From assembly GCA_902806435.1 (NCBI GenBank), contig CADCWO010000132.1, forward strand, positions 1 through 52,090: DNA of 52,090 bases, in the 5' to 3' direction. The translations under genes and the position numbers were made by a program. Source of the DNA: an uncultured Synechococcales cyanobacterium. GTDB lineage: Bacteria > Cyanobacteriota > Cyanobacteriia > Thermosynechococcales > Thermosynechococcaceae. This document shows, piece after piece, positions 8,957 through 18,337 of the stretch (positions are counted from its first letter, which is position 1; each line of letters begins with the position of its first letter). The notes under the pieces were generated by a model. That model had not been told where the DNA came from. It made no database searches and worked only from the letters and a program-made list of their open reading frames with translations.

Positions 8957-10054
8957 ATGAAATTTTCTAAACAAGAACAGCCCTTATCAAGCGAACCCCA
9001 CCGAATCCTGGTTACGGGCGGGGCTGGGTTCATTGGATCTAATTTTGTCCATCACTGGTGTAAGCAGTACCCAGATGATCGCGTGGTCGTGCTTGACGCC
9101 CTCACCTATGCAGGAAACCGCAACAATCTGGCTGAGTTGGAAGGTCTCCAAAACTTTCGGTTTGTCCAAGGAGATATCTGCGATCGCGTCTTAGTTGACA
9201 CGCTCCTCCAAGAAGAAGCGATTGACACAGTGGCTCACTTTGCGGCAGAGTCTCACGTTGACCGCTCGATTTTAGGGCCGGATGCGTTTATTCGCACCAA
9301 CGTCGTCGGTACCTTTACGCTTTTGGAAAGCTTTCGGCATCATTGGGAGCGTCGAAATCGGCCCGAAAACGCTCGCTTCCTCCACGTTTCCACCGATGAA
9401 GTCTATGGTAGCCTCGACCCAGACGATCACCCGTTCACCGAAACCACTCCTTACGCCCCGAACAGTCCCTATTCAGCATCCAAGGCTGGCAGCGATCATC
9501 TAGCCCGTGCCTACTATCATACCTATGGCTTGCCCACCATAATTACCAATTGCTCTAATAACTACGGGCCCTACCATTTTCCGGAAAAATTGATTCCTCT
9601 TACATGTATTAATGTCCTGCTAGGCAAGGCATTACCGATTTATGGGGATGGACAAAATATTCGGGATTGGCTGTATGTAGGAGATCATTGCCGTGCTCTA
9701 GATGCCGTCATCCACCGAGGTGTGCCCAGTGAAACTTACAACATTGGGGGTAATAACGAAGTCAAAAATATTGACCTTGTTCATATGCTGTGCGAACTAA
9801 TGAATGAGTTAGCCCCTCACCTGCCAGTACACCCCTCTCAAAAGCTGATTACCTTTGTCAAGGATCGGCCAGGCCACGACCGTCGCTATGCTATTGACGC
9901 AACTAAGGCCAAAACCGAACTGGGCTGGACTCCCGCAGAGACCCTGGAAAGAGGGCTTCGTCAAACAATTGAGTGGTATCTAGCTCACCGTGATTGGTGG
10001 CAGCCCTTGCTATCGGAGGAGTACCAAGCCTACTATCGCCAAGTCTACGCGTAG
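8957..10054 (+). CDS. rfbB: dTDP-glucose 4,6-dehydratase
   Basis: Oxidises and dehydrates dTDP-glucose to the 4-keto-6-deoxy sugar with bound NAD+. 365 residues from the ATG at 8957; a TTG at 8945, immediately after the rfbA stop, is an alternative. [10 protein letters not shown] binds NAD. Catalytic STDEVYG supplies the Thr-Asp-Glu triad, and YSASKAG supplies Tyr-x3-Lys. The [14 protein letters not shown] and [12 protein letters not shown] blocks are diagnostic for RmlB. Last gene of the rhamnose operon; no terminator hairpin was seen after it. Confidence 0.95.
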   Translation: MKFSKQEQPLSSEPHRILVTGGAGFIGSNFVHHWCKQYPDDRVVVLDALTYAGNRNNLAELEGLQNFRFVQGDICDRVLVDTLLQEEAIDTVAHFAAESHVDRSILGPDAFIRTNVVGTFTLLESFRHHWERRNRPENARFLHVSTDEVYGSLDPDDHPFTETTPYAPNSPYSASKAGSDHLARAYYHTYGLPTIITNCSNNYGPYHFPEKLIPLTCINVLLGKALPIYGDGQNIRDWLYVGDHCRALDAVIHRGVPSETYNIGGNNEVKNIDLVHMLCELMNELAPHLPVHPSQKLITFVKDRPGHDRRYAIDATKAKTELGWTPAETLERGLRQTIEWYLAHRDWWQPLLSEEYQAYYRQVYA

Positions 10055-10240
10055 ACTTTAGCTATTTTCCTGGAAGACTCACACCGTCACTCCAAAGCAG
10101 TTTGCTCAGTATGGAAGCCGTAACAGTCAGAGCAAAGTAGAGATTATCAGTTTAGAGTGTTCTGGTTCTCAATCTATTGCTTCAGCCGACACTGCCAAAT
10201 GTATTCAACAGCAATCTCTTTAAACTTAGTCTTGTAAAAT

Positions 10241-11302
10241 ATGAATTTATTTGTGCTATCACAACTTGGAAATGTTAGAGGCCATGTTGGTTGGTTAGCT
10301 AGCTATGATTTTGAGCAAGTCTTAGTTGACACATGCGGCGCAACACTTATCTATCCAGAACGCAATAATAAAATTCGATTCCTTAAGCGTTTTAGGCATC
10401 GAATATTTAAGTCGTGGTTTAAGGTCGAAGACTTACCTTCACTCCCACAGGGACCTAATGTTCTTTTAGTAACAGGGATAAGCCCCGATGCCCTACTGAT
10501 GATGCCAGCTCTTGGTTCTCTCACAAAAAAATTCGATCTTCGAATAGCATATTTATTTGATGTATATAAGCCCTGCGACCTTGATAAAAAGGTAATTTTG
10601 GATTTTGATTACCTATTCTTTCCCATTGCTGAGATTGCTTATAAAGTCAATAAGATTTTTTCTGTAAACACAGGCTTTTTACCTCACGCCTTCAATTCAC
10701 TGGAATTTGCCTCAGGTCAACAACATCGATGTATTGATGTTATCAGCTATGGAAGATCCAATCTCGATTTACACAAGCAGTTGCAAGCAAATTTCAATCA
10801 GCCAGGAACCGAAGGTATTTATTACCATACTTCATTCTCTGGAGCACAAGTAAATAGTTACAAAGAGCACAGAATGCTGCTAGCAAAATTGCTAGAGAAA
10901 TCAAAAATAAGTTTATGCTTTGAACCAAGTCAAGATAAACGATTTGAAGGATATTCTCCACTTTTGACTCGCTGGCTTGAGGGCTTTGCAGCTGGTTGTG
11001 CAATTGTTGGAAAAAAACCTTTTGGGCAGGGGGTAGACAATTTAATCAATTGGCCCAGCAGCACAATTGATATACCAGATAATCCATCTGACTGGATTCC
11101 ATTTTTTGAAGGATTGTTAGGTGATAGTGAGAGACTTACAGCTATTTCACAAAGAAATTACTCTGAATGTTTGTTAAGGCATGATTGGCGCTATCGGTTA
11201 AAGGATATGTTTCAAACTTTGAACTTGCCGATTCCGGAAAGGCTTGACAATGAACTTTTACAGTTGAGGCAGAAAGCTGAATTTAACTTAGCTAAAGTGT
11301 AA
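10241..11302 (+). CDS. probable glycosyltransferase (GT1/GT4-like, CgeB-type)
   Basis: 353 residues. The C-terminal half has a GT-B-like nucleotide-sugar region (FEPSQDKRFEGYSPLLTRW then LEGFAAGCAIVGKKPFGQGVDNL). The N-terminal half has alternating beta strands and short loops. I could not place it in a named family with confidence; a CgeB-like spore-maturation/glycosyltransferase-type fold is the best fit. Its DNA is clearly more AT-rich than the genes around it and has none of the HIP1 octamers seen in neighbours, which suggests a later arrival in this EPS cluster. The flanking spacers are also AT-rich. Confidence 0.65.
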   Translation: MNLFVLSQLGNVRGHVGWLASYDFEQVLVDTCGATLIYPERNNKIRFLKRFRHRIFKSWFKVEDLPSLPQGPNVLLVTGISPDALLMMPALGSLTKKFDLRIAYLFDVYKPCDLDKKVILDFDYLFFPIAEIAYKVNKIFSVNTGFLPHAFNSLEFASGQQHRCIDVISYGRSNLDLHKQLQANFNQPGTEGIYYHTSFSGAQVNSYKEHRMLLAKLLEKSKISLCFEPSQDKRFEGYSPLLTRWLEGFAAGCAIVGKKPFGQGVDNLINWPSSTIDIPDNPSDWIPFFEGLLGDSERLTAISQRNYSECLLRHDWRYRLKDMFQTLNLPIPERLDNELLQLRQKAEFNLAKV

Positions 11303-11593
11303 GTTATGAAAGATATAGAATCTGTATTTTTTGCGGTACTAAAGTATATACACGGCCCTCTTTACTTTGGATTGCTATTAAAAAATAGTTTTACAGTTGT
11401 CAGTTTTTTTGTTCTATAAACTAGTCCTTAAAAAGTATTTAAAACTAGTATTTATGACATCTCAACATTCTTGAATTAATTCTCCATCTTTAGTTGTTTG
11501 TAGTTATTTCTGTAAAAAGCAGAATATCCTCAATCTGCTTAATGTGAGAAGACAGCTTAACCGGTTCTTAGATCTCGGATGTAGTAAATATTT

Positions 11594-12595
11594 ATGTGTT
11601 TAAAGCAAGTTGGATTAGTTGTTATTGGGCGCAATGAAGGCGAACGCCTACGCCTATGTCTGCTCTCAATAGTTGGAAAGGCGGCACATATTGTCTATGT
11701 TGATTCTGGATCGACAGATGGCAGTATTGAGCTAGCGCGATCGCTGGAGGTGGATGTCGTTGAGCTCGATCTATCTACACCTTTCACAGCTGCTCGTGCC
11801 AGGAATGCAGGGTTTGCCCGTCTGCTGGAAGTAGATGGGCAGATTGAATTTATTCAATTTGTTGACGGAGACTGCGAGGTAGTTGAGGGGTGGCTCGATA
11901 ATGCGCAAAGTGAACTCGAAGCTCAACCGAACCTTGCCGTGGTGTGTGGTCGTCGGCGCGAGCGATTTCCTGAGCAGTCCATCTACAACCGCTTGTGCGA
12001 CATAGAGTGGAATACGCCAGTCGGAGAGTCCAAGGCATGTGGAGGTGATTCAATGATGCGCGTCGAAGCTTTCCAACAAGCCGAGGGGTTTAATCCCACT
12101 CTAATTGCCGGTGAGGAACCGGAACTGTGTCTGCGGTTGCGCCAAAAAGGCTGGAAGATCCTACGCCTAGATTCCGAGATGACTTGGCATGATGCGCAGA
12201 TGATACATTTTAGCCAGTGGTGGAAGCGTTCTCTGCGGGCTGGCCATGCCTATGCGGAGGGAGCCTGGTTACATGGACGCGAGCCAGAGCATCACTGGGT
12301 TCGTGAGAGCCAAAGTATTTGGTTCTACGGGTTGCTAATACCACTGCTAGCACTGGGGATGGCTTGGCCAACAAAAGGGTTAAGTCTATTGTTGTTGGGA
12401 AGCTATCCAGTGGTGGTTTACCGCATTTACCGTCGTGTACAGCAGGGGCTCCAGTCAGAAGACGCCATGCTTTATGCTCTGTCTTGTACATTAGGAAAAT
12501 TTCCCCAACTCCAAGGTCAGTTTCAGTTTCACCTAGGAAGGGTACTCGGGCAACAGCAGATCTTAGTTGAGTACAAGACAGCAGCTACCCTTTAA
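11594..12595 (+). CDS. glycosyltransferase family 2 with C-terminal membrane segment
   Basis: 333 residues. GT-A signatures GRNEGERLRLCL (11-22), DSGSTDGS (37-44) and FVDGDCEV (about 89-96, the DXD-like metal site), plus a GGDSMMRVEAF acceptor loop and GEEPELCLRLRQKG. Residues 245-285 form two hydrophobic helices (FYGLLIPLLALGMAW and LLLLGSYPVVVY), so the enzyme is probably membrane-anchored. Closest in style to GT2 enzymes of exopolysaccharide loci. It stands alone after an AT-rich 290-base spacer and normal base composition resumes within it. Confidence 0.88.
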   Translation: MCLKQVGLVVIGRNEGERLRLCLLSIVGKAAHIVYVDSGSTDGSIELARSLEVDVVELDLSTPFTAARARNAGFARLLEVDGQIEFIQFVDGDCEVVEGWLDNAQSELEAQPNLAVVCGRRRERFPEQSIYNRLCDIEWNTPVGESKACGGDSMMRVEAFQQAEGFNPTLIAGEEPELCLRLRQKGWKILRLDSEMTWHDAQMIHFSQWWKRSLRAGHAYAEGAWLHGREPEHHWVRESQSIWFYGLLIPLLALGMAWPTKGLSLLLLGSYPVVVYRIYRRVQQGLQSEDAMLYALSCTLGKFPQLQGQFQFHLGRVLGQQQILVEYKTAATL

Positions 12596-12697
12596 AGATT
12601 ATCTTTCAAACACAATAAAGCAGTCCGCTGGGCAATCACGTTTGCTTTTTAGCATCTGCTGGGTTCTCGTTGGATAGTAAATGGAATAGATAGCTGC

Positions 12698-13783
12698 TTA
12701 AAGCATATTACACTGTGCCTGGTGCCGGAGTAAGTGATCACAGAGAACCAAGGCAACCATTGCCTCTACCATTGGCACAGCTCGCGGTAAAACGCAGGGA
12801 TCATGTCGCCCTTTTGCAGCCAGAGTTGTTGCTTCCCCATTGGAGGTAACGGTACGTTGTTCTTTACCAATTGTCGCAGTTGGCTTAAAAGCTACTCTCA
12901 GCACAATGTTTTCCCCATTAGAAATGCCTCCTTGAATGCCCCCAGAACGGTTTGTGACCGTGCGGATCTCGCCATTGTGAGTGTAAAACTCGTCGTTGTG
13001 CTCCTGACCGGTCAGGAGGGTACCGGCAAACCCAGAACCGATTTCAAATCCTTTGCTAGCGGGAAGGGACATCGCTCCCTTTGCCAAGTCGGCTTCTAGC
13101 TTGTCGAAGACAGGCTCGCCTAAGCCTTTGGGTACGTTACGAGCAACACACTCTACCACCCCTCCAACTGAATTGGCCGTGCGCCGGATCTGGTCAATCA
13201 AGTCAATCATTTTTTCAGCGTAAACTGGATCGGGGCAGCGAACTATATTGCTCTCAACCTGTTCAAGAGTTACTTGATCTGGATCAATCGGAGCCTCTAG
13301 ATCTTTGATTTGCTTCACATAGCCAACAATTTCTACCCCAGCTACCTGCAGGAGAATTTTTTTGGCAATCGCCCCGGCGGCTACCCGCCCAATTGTTTCC
13401 CGTGCCGAAGAGCGGCCACCACCTTGCCAATTGCGAATTCCGTACTTAGCATCGTAAGTGGCATCAGCGTGGGAAGGACGATATGCCTTAGCCATCTCAC
13501 TGTAGTCTTGAGGCCGGGTGTCTTTATTACGCACCAGGATACAAATCGGAGTTCCTAAGGTTTTACCTTCAAACACCCCAGCCAAAATTTCACAGGTATC
13601 TGCTTCTTGACGAGGGGTAGTGATTCTGCTTTGGCCTGGACGGCGACGCTCCAGTTCTACTTGGATTTCTTGAGCTGAAATTTCCAATAAAGGCGGGCAA
13701 CCATCGATCACCACACCTACCCCACCGCCATGGGATTCTCCAAAGGTTGTGATTCGAAATAGATGCCCAAAGGTACTGGCCAT
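12698..13783 (-). CDS. aroC: chorismate synthase
   Basis: Converts 5-enolpyruvylshikimate-3-phosphate to chorismate using reduced FMN, the last common step to aromatic amino acids, folate and quinones. 361 residues, usual length. Starts [21 protein letters not shown], the first AroC signature. GGRSSARET around residue 125 and [15 protein letters not shown] around 285 follow. Divergent from the 43-codon ORF and aroQ, with a 200-base shared promoter region. Confidence 0.97.
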   Translation of the reverse strand: MASTFGHLFRITTFGESHGGGVGVVIDGCPPLLEISAQEIQVELERRRPGQSRITTPRQEADTCEILAGVFEGKTLGTPICILVRNKDTRPQDYSEMAKAYRPSHADATYDAKYGIRNWQGGGRSSARETIGRVAAGAIAKKILLQVAGVEIVGYVKQIKDLEAPIDPDQVTLEQVESNIVRCPDPVYAEKMIDLIDQIRRTANSVGGVVECVARNVPKGLGEPVFDKLEADLAKGAMSLPASKGFEIGSGFAGTLLTGQEHNDEFYTHNGEIRTVTNRSGGIQGGISNGENIVLRVAFKPTATIGKEQRTVTSNGEATTLAAKGRHDPCVLPRAVPMVEAMVALVLCDHLLRHQAQCNML

Positions 13784-13985
13784 TTCATCTAGTAAGAACT
13801 GTTGCGTACTCTAACGCAAACCGACCTTCAAAGCACTAAATAACGCTGAATGTTCGCTTCATAATCCTTGGCAAATTCAAAAAAAGGTTTTAGTGTGAAG
13901 TAATATAGCTGCAAGTTGCCTAGAAATTTGAATTAAAACTTGTGCAGGAGTAAGCCAAGGCAGTATTAAAGGAGCGCCCTATTTT

Positions 13986-14117
13986 ATGGAGACCTTTGAG
14001 AAGGTACTAGACAAGCTAGGCGAATGGTTTCGTCGCCTGATTGAAACTTTATTAGGTCCTGAAGTTCAGCCTGAACCTGAACCTATTCCTGTGCCAGTCC
14101 GCGATCGCCGTCAGTAG
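13986..14117 (+). CDS. 43-residue hypothetical protein upstream of aroQ
   Basis: A short ORF beginning with a strong helix (METFEKVLDKLGEWFRRLIE) and ending in a Pro-Glu/Pro-Val tail (QPEPEPIPVPVRD). AAAGGAG at 13968-13974 lies 11 bases before the ATG, and the gene ends 14 bases before aroQ. The amphipathic helix followed by a proline-rich tail looks like a protein, and the last codons sit in a HIP1-like GCGATCGC. No function can be given. Confidence 0.5.
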   Translation: METFEKVLDKLGEWFRRLIETLLGPEVQPEPEPIPVPVRDRRQ

Positions 14118-14131
14118 CTTCACTTTAAGTT

Positions 14132-14578
14132 TTGAACACACTAAGCATCCTTGTCCTGCATGGTCCTAACCTTAACTTGCTAGGTCAGAGGGAACCGGGT
14201 GTCTACGGCTCCACTAGCTTGGCTGAAATTGACCAGCAACTTGAGCAAGCAAGTCGTAGGTTAAATGCTAAAGTTTCACCCCTCCAATCCAACCATGAAG
14301 GGGTTTTGATTGATGCAATCCAGGCAGCACCAGAACAACACCAGGGCATTTTAATTAATGCTGCAGCTTATACCCACACAAGTGTTGCTTTACGAGACGC
14401 GATTGCTGCTGTGCCAATACCAACTGTAGAGGTTCATCTCAGTAATATTTACCGTCGCGAAGAGTTTCGCCACCACTCTCTAATTGCTCCGGTCGTGGTA
14501 GGACAAATCAGTGGCTTTGGTCCTCACAGCTATTACCTTGGTCTCCAAGCGCTGATTTACCACTTGAACCATGCCTAG
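14132..14578 (+). CDS. aroQ: 3-dehydroquinate dehydratase, type II
   Basis: Removes water from 3-dehydroquinate in the shikimate pathway; dodecameric type II enzyme. 148 residues. Signature [18 protein letters not shown] (9-26) carries Arg20 and Tyr25, and His102 lies in VEVHLSN; these are the catalytic residues. TTG at 14132 is the only start that gives the normal N-terminus; the Shine-Dalgarno is weak, so it may rely on coupling with the preceding 43-codon ORF. aroC is divergent 350 bases away. Confidence 0.95.
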   Translation: MNTLSILVLHGPNLNLLGQREPGVYGSTSLAEIDQQLEQASRRLNAKVSPLQSNHEGVLIDAIQAAPEQHQGILINAAAYTHTSVALRDAIAAVPIPTVEVHLSNIYRREEFRHHSLIAPVVVGQISGFGPHSYYLGLQALIYHLNHA

Positions 14579-14775
14579 TTCTAATCTTGTGGTAGCTACA
14601 ATATTGACTCTGATAAGACTTAGTGGGGCAGAGTTTCATTCCAGGTTACACCTAAGGTGGTGCAGTTTGAAATCAGGCCTACTTCGCTAGAGAGAAACTA
14701 GCACCGCAATGATTTTTGATAGTATGGAATGCTCTACCCCTTCTTTGGCCCTATAAGACCTCATCAGGAAAAATC

Positions 14776-15234
14776 ATGGCAAAACGGATTCAATTGGTAC
14801 TTAACCAGGATGTAAGCAAGCTGGGAAGATTAGGAGACCTGGTTGAAGTGGCTCCTGGTTATGCCCGTAATTACTTGATTCCACAGGGCATTGGTGTGCG
14901 GGCTACACCTGGTCTTCTCAAGCAGGCAGAACGACGTAGAGCATTGGCCCACCAGCGGTTCCTAGAACAGAAAGAAGCTGCTGAAACACAAAAAGCAGCG
15001 CTGCAATCAGTCAGCAGCTTTACAATTCCCAAGCAAGTGGGTCAAGAAGATGCAATTTTTGGCAGTGTCACCGACCGGGAAGTTGCAGCTGCAATCTTGG
15101 AAACCACAGGCCAAGATGTAGATCGTCACAACATTACGGTGCCAGAGGTGCGCAAAACTGGTTCCTATACCGTCGAACTTAAGTTACATCCAGAGGTGAC
15201 AGCACAGCTTTCGATCCAAGTCGTGGCGCAATAG
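14776..15234 (+). CDS. rplI: 50S ribosomal protein L9
   Basis: 152 residues. The N-terminal RNA-binding domain has [20 protein letters not shown] (20-39), the L9 signature. A long connecting helix (residues 47-75, rich in Gln/Ala/Arg) and the C-terminal domain follow. ATG at 14776 is preceded by AGGA at 14766-14769. The gene is followed by dnaB, an order conserved across many bacteria. Confidence 0.97.
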   Translation: MAKRIQLVLNQDVSKLGRLGDLVEVAPGYARNYLIPQGIGVRATPGLLKQAERRRALAHQRFLEQKEAAETQKAALQSVSSFTIPKQVGQEDAIFGSVTDREVAAAILETTGQDVDRHNITVPEVRKTGSYTVELKLHPEVTAQLSIQVVAQ

Positions 15235-15273
15235 CCAGCCCGTGATGCCATTTCTACTCTAGACTTCTCTATT

Positions 15274-15299
15274 AACTCACTAGCGACAAGATGTGAGTT
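15274..15299. other. small stem-loop between rplI and dnaB
   Basis: Arms AACTCAC (15274-15280) and GTGAGTT (15293-15299) pair perfectly around a 12-base loop, 40 bases after rplI. No U-tract follows. It may be an attenuation or mRNA-stability element. Confidence 0.35.
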
Positions 15300-15398
15300 C
15301 AAAGCTGCTCGGTTTGACAGCTGGTGAATATTTGTAGGAAGTGGTGCGAGGCAAGCTGGGCAAGCTAGAGTTAGTCATTCTCTTTGGTGGCCGCTTCT

Positions 15399-16754
15399 AT
15401 GGTTCAAGAACTTAACTTTCACGCCTCCAGTGAGTACCTACCACCCCAGAATGTTGATGCAGAAGAATCAATTTTGGGTGGAATTTTACTTGACCCTGAT
15501 GCGGTCGGCAGAGTAGCTGACCTGCTACGACCGGAAACGTTTTACCTGAGTGCTCATCAGGAAATCTACCGGGCGGCGCTAGCTCTGCATGCCCAGGGCA
15601 GTCCTACAGATTTAATGTGTATCACGGCTTGGCTCCAAGACCATGGATTGCTGCTCAAGGTTGGCGGTCAAAATAAGTTAGCCCAGTTGGTTGACCGCAC
15701 GGTGAGCGCGGTCAACGTTGATCGCTATGCTGAATTAATTAAAAACAAATATTTACGTCGCCAACTGATCAAAGCAGCCAATGAAGTGTCCCAACTGGCT
15801 TATGAAGCCTCGCTCGATTTGGAAACTGTCCTTGATCAATCAGAGCAGAAAATCTTTAGTGTCACCCAAGACCGGGTACAGCAAGGTTTAGTACCGACTG
15901 AAGATATTCTCACCCATACTTTTGCTGAATTAGAGCAGCGATCGCTGGGTACTGTTTTACCAGGACTTTCCTGTGGCTTCTATGACCTGGATGCAATGAC
16001 CCAAGGCTTTCAGCGCTCTGACTTGATCATTGTTGCCGGAAGGCCGTCGATGGGCAAAACGGCACTTTCTCTCCAAATTGCCCGGGATATTGCTGGTATT
16101 CACAAGCTACCTGTTGCAGTTTTTAGCTTGGAAATGTCAAAAGAGCAACTGGTGCAGCGATTGCTGGCCAACGAGGCGAAGATTGAAAGCAACCGTTTGC
16201 GTTCTGGACGAATTAGCCAAAACGAGTGGGAGCCCTTGGGTCACGCGATTAATACACTTTCCCAGTTACCGCTTTCCATTGATGACACTCCGAACCCGAC
16301 GATGGCAGAGATTCGCTCCAAGGCGCGGCATCTTCAGGCGGCCCGATCTGACGGGTTAGGTATGATTTTACTGGACTACCTGCAACTGATGGGGGGTGAC
16401 GGCAGTGACGATCGCGTGCAGGAGTTATCCAAAATCACGCGAGGCCTGAAAGGATTAGCGCGGGAACTCAACGTTCCAATCATTGCCCTGTCACAACTTA
16501 GCCGGGGGGTAGAATCACGAACTAATAAGCGACCCATGATGTCTGACCTACGGGAGTCTGGGGCAATTGAGCAGGACAGCGACCTGGTGATGTTGCTCTA
16601 CCGTGATGAATACTACAATCCAGATACCCCAGATCGCGGCGTCTGTGAGGTGATTCTAGCCAAGCACCGAAATGGTCCTGTGGGCACCGTTAAACTGCTA
16701 TTTGAACCCCAGTACACTAAGTTTAGAAATCTTGCATCCCATGAGCGGCGCTAA
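15399..16754 (+). CDS. dnaB: replicative DNA helicase
   Basis: Hexameric fork helicase. 451 residues from the ATG at 15399; TTG 15384 and GTG 15387 are in-frame alternatives. N-terminal DnaB domain (PPQNVDAEESILGGIL, about 15-30). RecA-like domain with Walker A GRPSMGKTAL near residue 212, ILLDYLQLM (Walker B) and IALSQLSRGVESR (H3/H4). The AKHRNGPVGTVKL ending is complete. There is no intein, although cyanobacterial dnaB is a common intein host. The end overlaps the earliest possible pepP start. Confidence 0.96.
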   Translation: MVQELNFHASSEYLPPQNVDAEESILGGILLDPDAVGRVADLLRPETFYLSAHQEIYRAALALHAQGSPTDLMCITAWLQDHGLLLKVGGQNKLAQLVDRTVSAVNVDRYAELIKNKYLRRQLIKAANEVSQLAYEASLDLETVLDQSEQKIFSVTQDRVQQGLVPTEDILTHTFAELEQRSLGTVLPGLSCGFYDLDAMTQGFQRSDLIIVAGRPSMGKTALSLQIARDIAGIHKLPVAVFSLEMSKEQLVQRLLANEAKIESNRLRSGRISQNEWEPLGHAINTLSQLPLSIDDTPNPTMAEIRSKARHLQAARSDGLGMILLDYLQLMGGDGSDDRVQELSKITRGLKGLARELNVPIIALSQLSRGVESRTNKRPMMSDLRESGAIEQDSDLVMLLYRDEYYNPDTPDRGVCEVILAKHRNGPVGTVKLLFEPQYTKFRNLASHERR

Positions 16755-16770
16755 GGCAAGCAAACAAGCA

Positions 16771-18081
16771 ATGATGGAGGAATACCAACAGCGGCGGCAG
16801 CAGTTCCTGGAAAAGATTGGTAGGGGGACAGCGATATTTCGCAGTGCTCCCCCAGCAGTGATGCACAAAGACGTAGAGTACAACTTCCGGCAGGAAAGCG
16901 ATTTCTTTTACTTGACGGGCTTTAACGAGCCCAATGCTGTAGCCGTTTTAGCTCCCCAACATCAAGAACATCAGTTTATCTTGTTCGTGCAGCCCAAAGA
17001 TCCAGAGAAAGAAACTTGGAACGGTTACCGAGCTGGAGTTGAGCAAGCAAAGGAATACTACGGAGCAGATGAAGCTTATTCGATCTCGGAACTTGACGAA
17101 AAGCTGTCGCAATATCTAGAACCCGCAGATCGAATTTATTATCACTTTGGTGACGATCGCAGCTTCAATAATATAATTCTGGGCCACTGGCAGCAGTTAA
17201 TGGCGAGTTATGCCAAGCGGGGTACGGGACCGATTGCTCTTGAAGACCCTGGCCCTACACTCCATCCCATGCGGTTGGTCAAAAGCGAACTGGAACTGGT
17301 GCAGGTGCGCCAGGCAGTAGAGATTTCCACAGCAGCTCACAATGCAGCGCGACAACTCGCTCAGCCCGGGCGCTACGAGTATGAAATTCAAGCAGAACTA
17401 GAGTACCTATTTCGCCGTCATGGCGCGTTGGGACCTGCATACCCGTCGATTGTTGCCTCTGGAGCCAATGCCTGCGTGCTGCACTACACAGAGAACAACC
17501 GCCAAATGCAGGCTCATGAACTACTGCTGATCGATGCCGGTTGTGCCTACGGCTACTACAACGCTGATATTACGCGTACTTTTCCGGTCGGAGGGCAGTT
17601 TACAGTAGAGCAGAGGATACTCTACGAACTTGTATTAGAAGCGCAAAAGCAAGCAATCGACCAAGTTCAGCCCGGGAACCCCTACAATCAAAGCCATGAG
17701 ACGGCTGTGCGGGTACTAACTGAGGGCCTAGCGGGTTTAGGATTACTCCAGGGGGAACTGGATACCCTGATTGAACAAGAGAAGTACAAACCCTTCTACA
17801 TGCACCGCACCGGGCACTGGCTAGGGTTGGATGTCCATGATGTTGGTGTTTACAAGTACGGTGACATGTGGCAGCAGCTTCAGCCTGGACACTTGCTCAC
17901 CGTGGAGCCCGGTCTTTATATTGCTCCTGATATTAAACCGGCGGAGGGCCAACCGGAAGTGCCAGAGCGCTGGCGCGGGATTGGAATTCGAATTGAGGAT
18001 GACGTTTTAGTTACAGCCACAGGCCATGAAGTACTGACTGAGGCGGTTCCAAAGTCAGTCGAGGCCCTAGAGACCCTTTAG
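16771..18081 (+). CDS. pepP: Xaa-Pro aminopeptidase
   Basis: Releases N-terminal residues that precede proline; a cytosolic dinuclear metallopeptidase. 436 residues from the ATG at 16771, the usual length. An ATG at 16741 inside dnaB would add ten residues. N-terminal aminopeptidase P domain (FRQESDFFYLTGFNEPNA). Pita-bread metal ligands: Asp residues in LIDAGCAYGYYNADITR, His in HRTGHWLGLDVHD, Glu in TVEPGLYI and Glu in IRIEDDVL. All five ligands are present. Confidence 0.95.
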   Translation: MMEEYQQRRQQFLEKIGRGTAIFRSAPPAVMHKDVEYNFRQESDFFYLTGFNEPNAVAVLAPQHQEHQFILFVQPKDPEKETWNGYRAGVEQAKEYYGADEAYSISELDEKLSQYLEPADRIYYHFGDDRSFNNIILGHWQQLMASYAKRGTGPIALEDPGPTLHPMRLVKSELELVQVRQAVEISTAAHNAARQLAQPGRYEYEIQAELEYLFRRHGALGPAYPSIVASGANACVLHYTENNRQMQAHELLLIDAGCAYGYYNADITRTFPVGGQFTVEQRILYELVLEAQKQAIDQVQPGNPYNQSHETAVRVLTEGLAGLGLLQGELDTLIEQEKYKPFYMHRTGHWLGLDVHDVGVYKYGDMWQQLQPGHLLTVEPGLYIAPDIKPAEGQPEVPERWRGIGIRIEDDVLVTATGHEVLTEAVPKSVEALETL

Positions 18082-18184
18082 AGTTGTTATCTCGCCCCTA
18101 TTCAATATTGCTGTCTCAGTTGACCGTTGATCTGATGGTTGCAGCTCCTTGGGTACTAGAAGCTTCTCCTGTCGGTTCTCCAAA

Positions 18185-18200
18185 CTAGAAATCGTTCTAG
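18185..18200. other. small perfect hairpin between convergent genes
   Basis: CTAGAA and TTCTAG enclose a four-base loop between the end of pepP and the end of the convergent nuclease gene. There is no T-run. It is a possible shared 3'-end structure. Confidence 0.3.
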
Positions 18201-18337
18201 CACGCTCTAAAGTTATTTCACCGGAGGTTGTTTTTGCATCAGGTCTGTCCTGAACGCTCGCCTGGTTAGCGGTCATTTTGATAAAGTCAACAAAATGGAG
18301 ATGCCTGTAAAGTAGGGCAACACAGCCATAATTAGCA

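Noticed and set aside
11306-11419. 37-codon ORF just after the AT-rich glycosyltransferase
   Set aside because: Follows the stop by four bases but is too short and AT-rich, with no similarity I recognise; could be a gene remnant.
15399-16754. intein in dnaB
   Set aside because: The helicase reads through without an insertion; Walker A is continuous.
18067-18276. 69-codon ORF on the minus strand after pepP
   Set aside because: No ribosome-binding site and no motif; overlaps the pepP end. Possible but unsupported.
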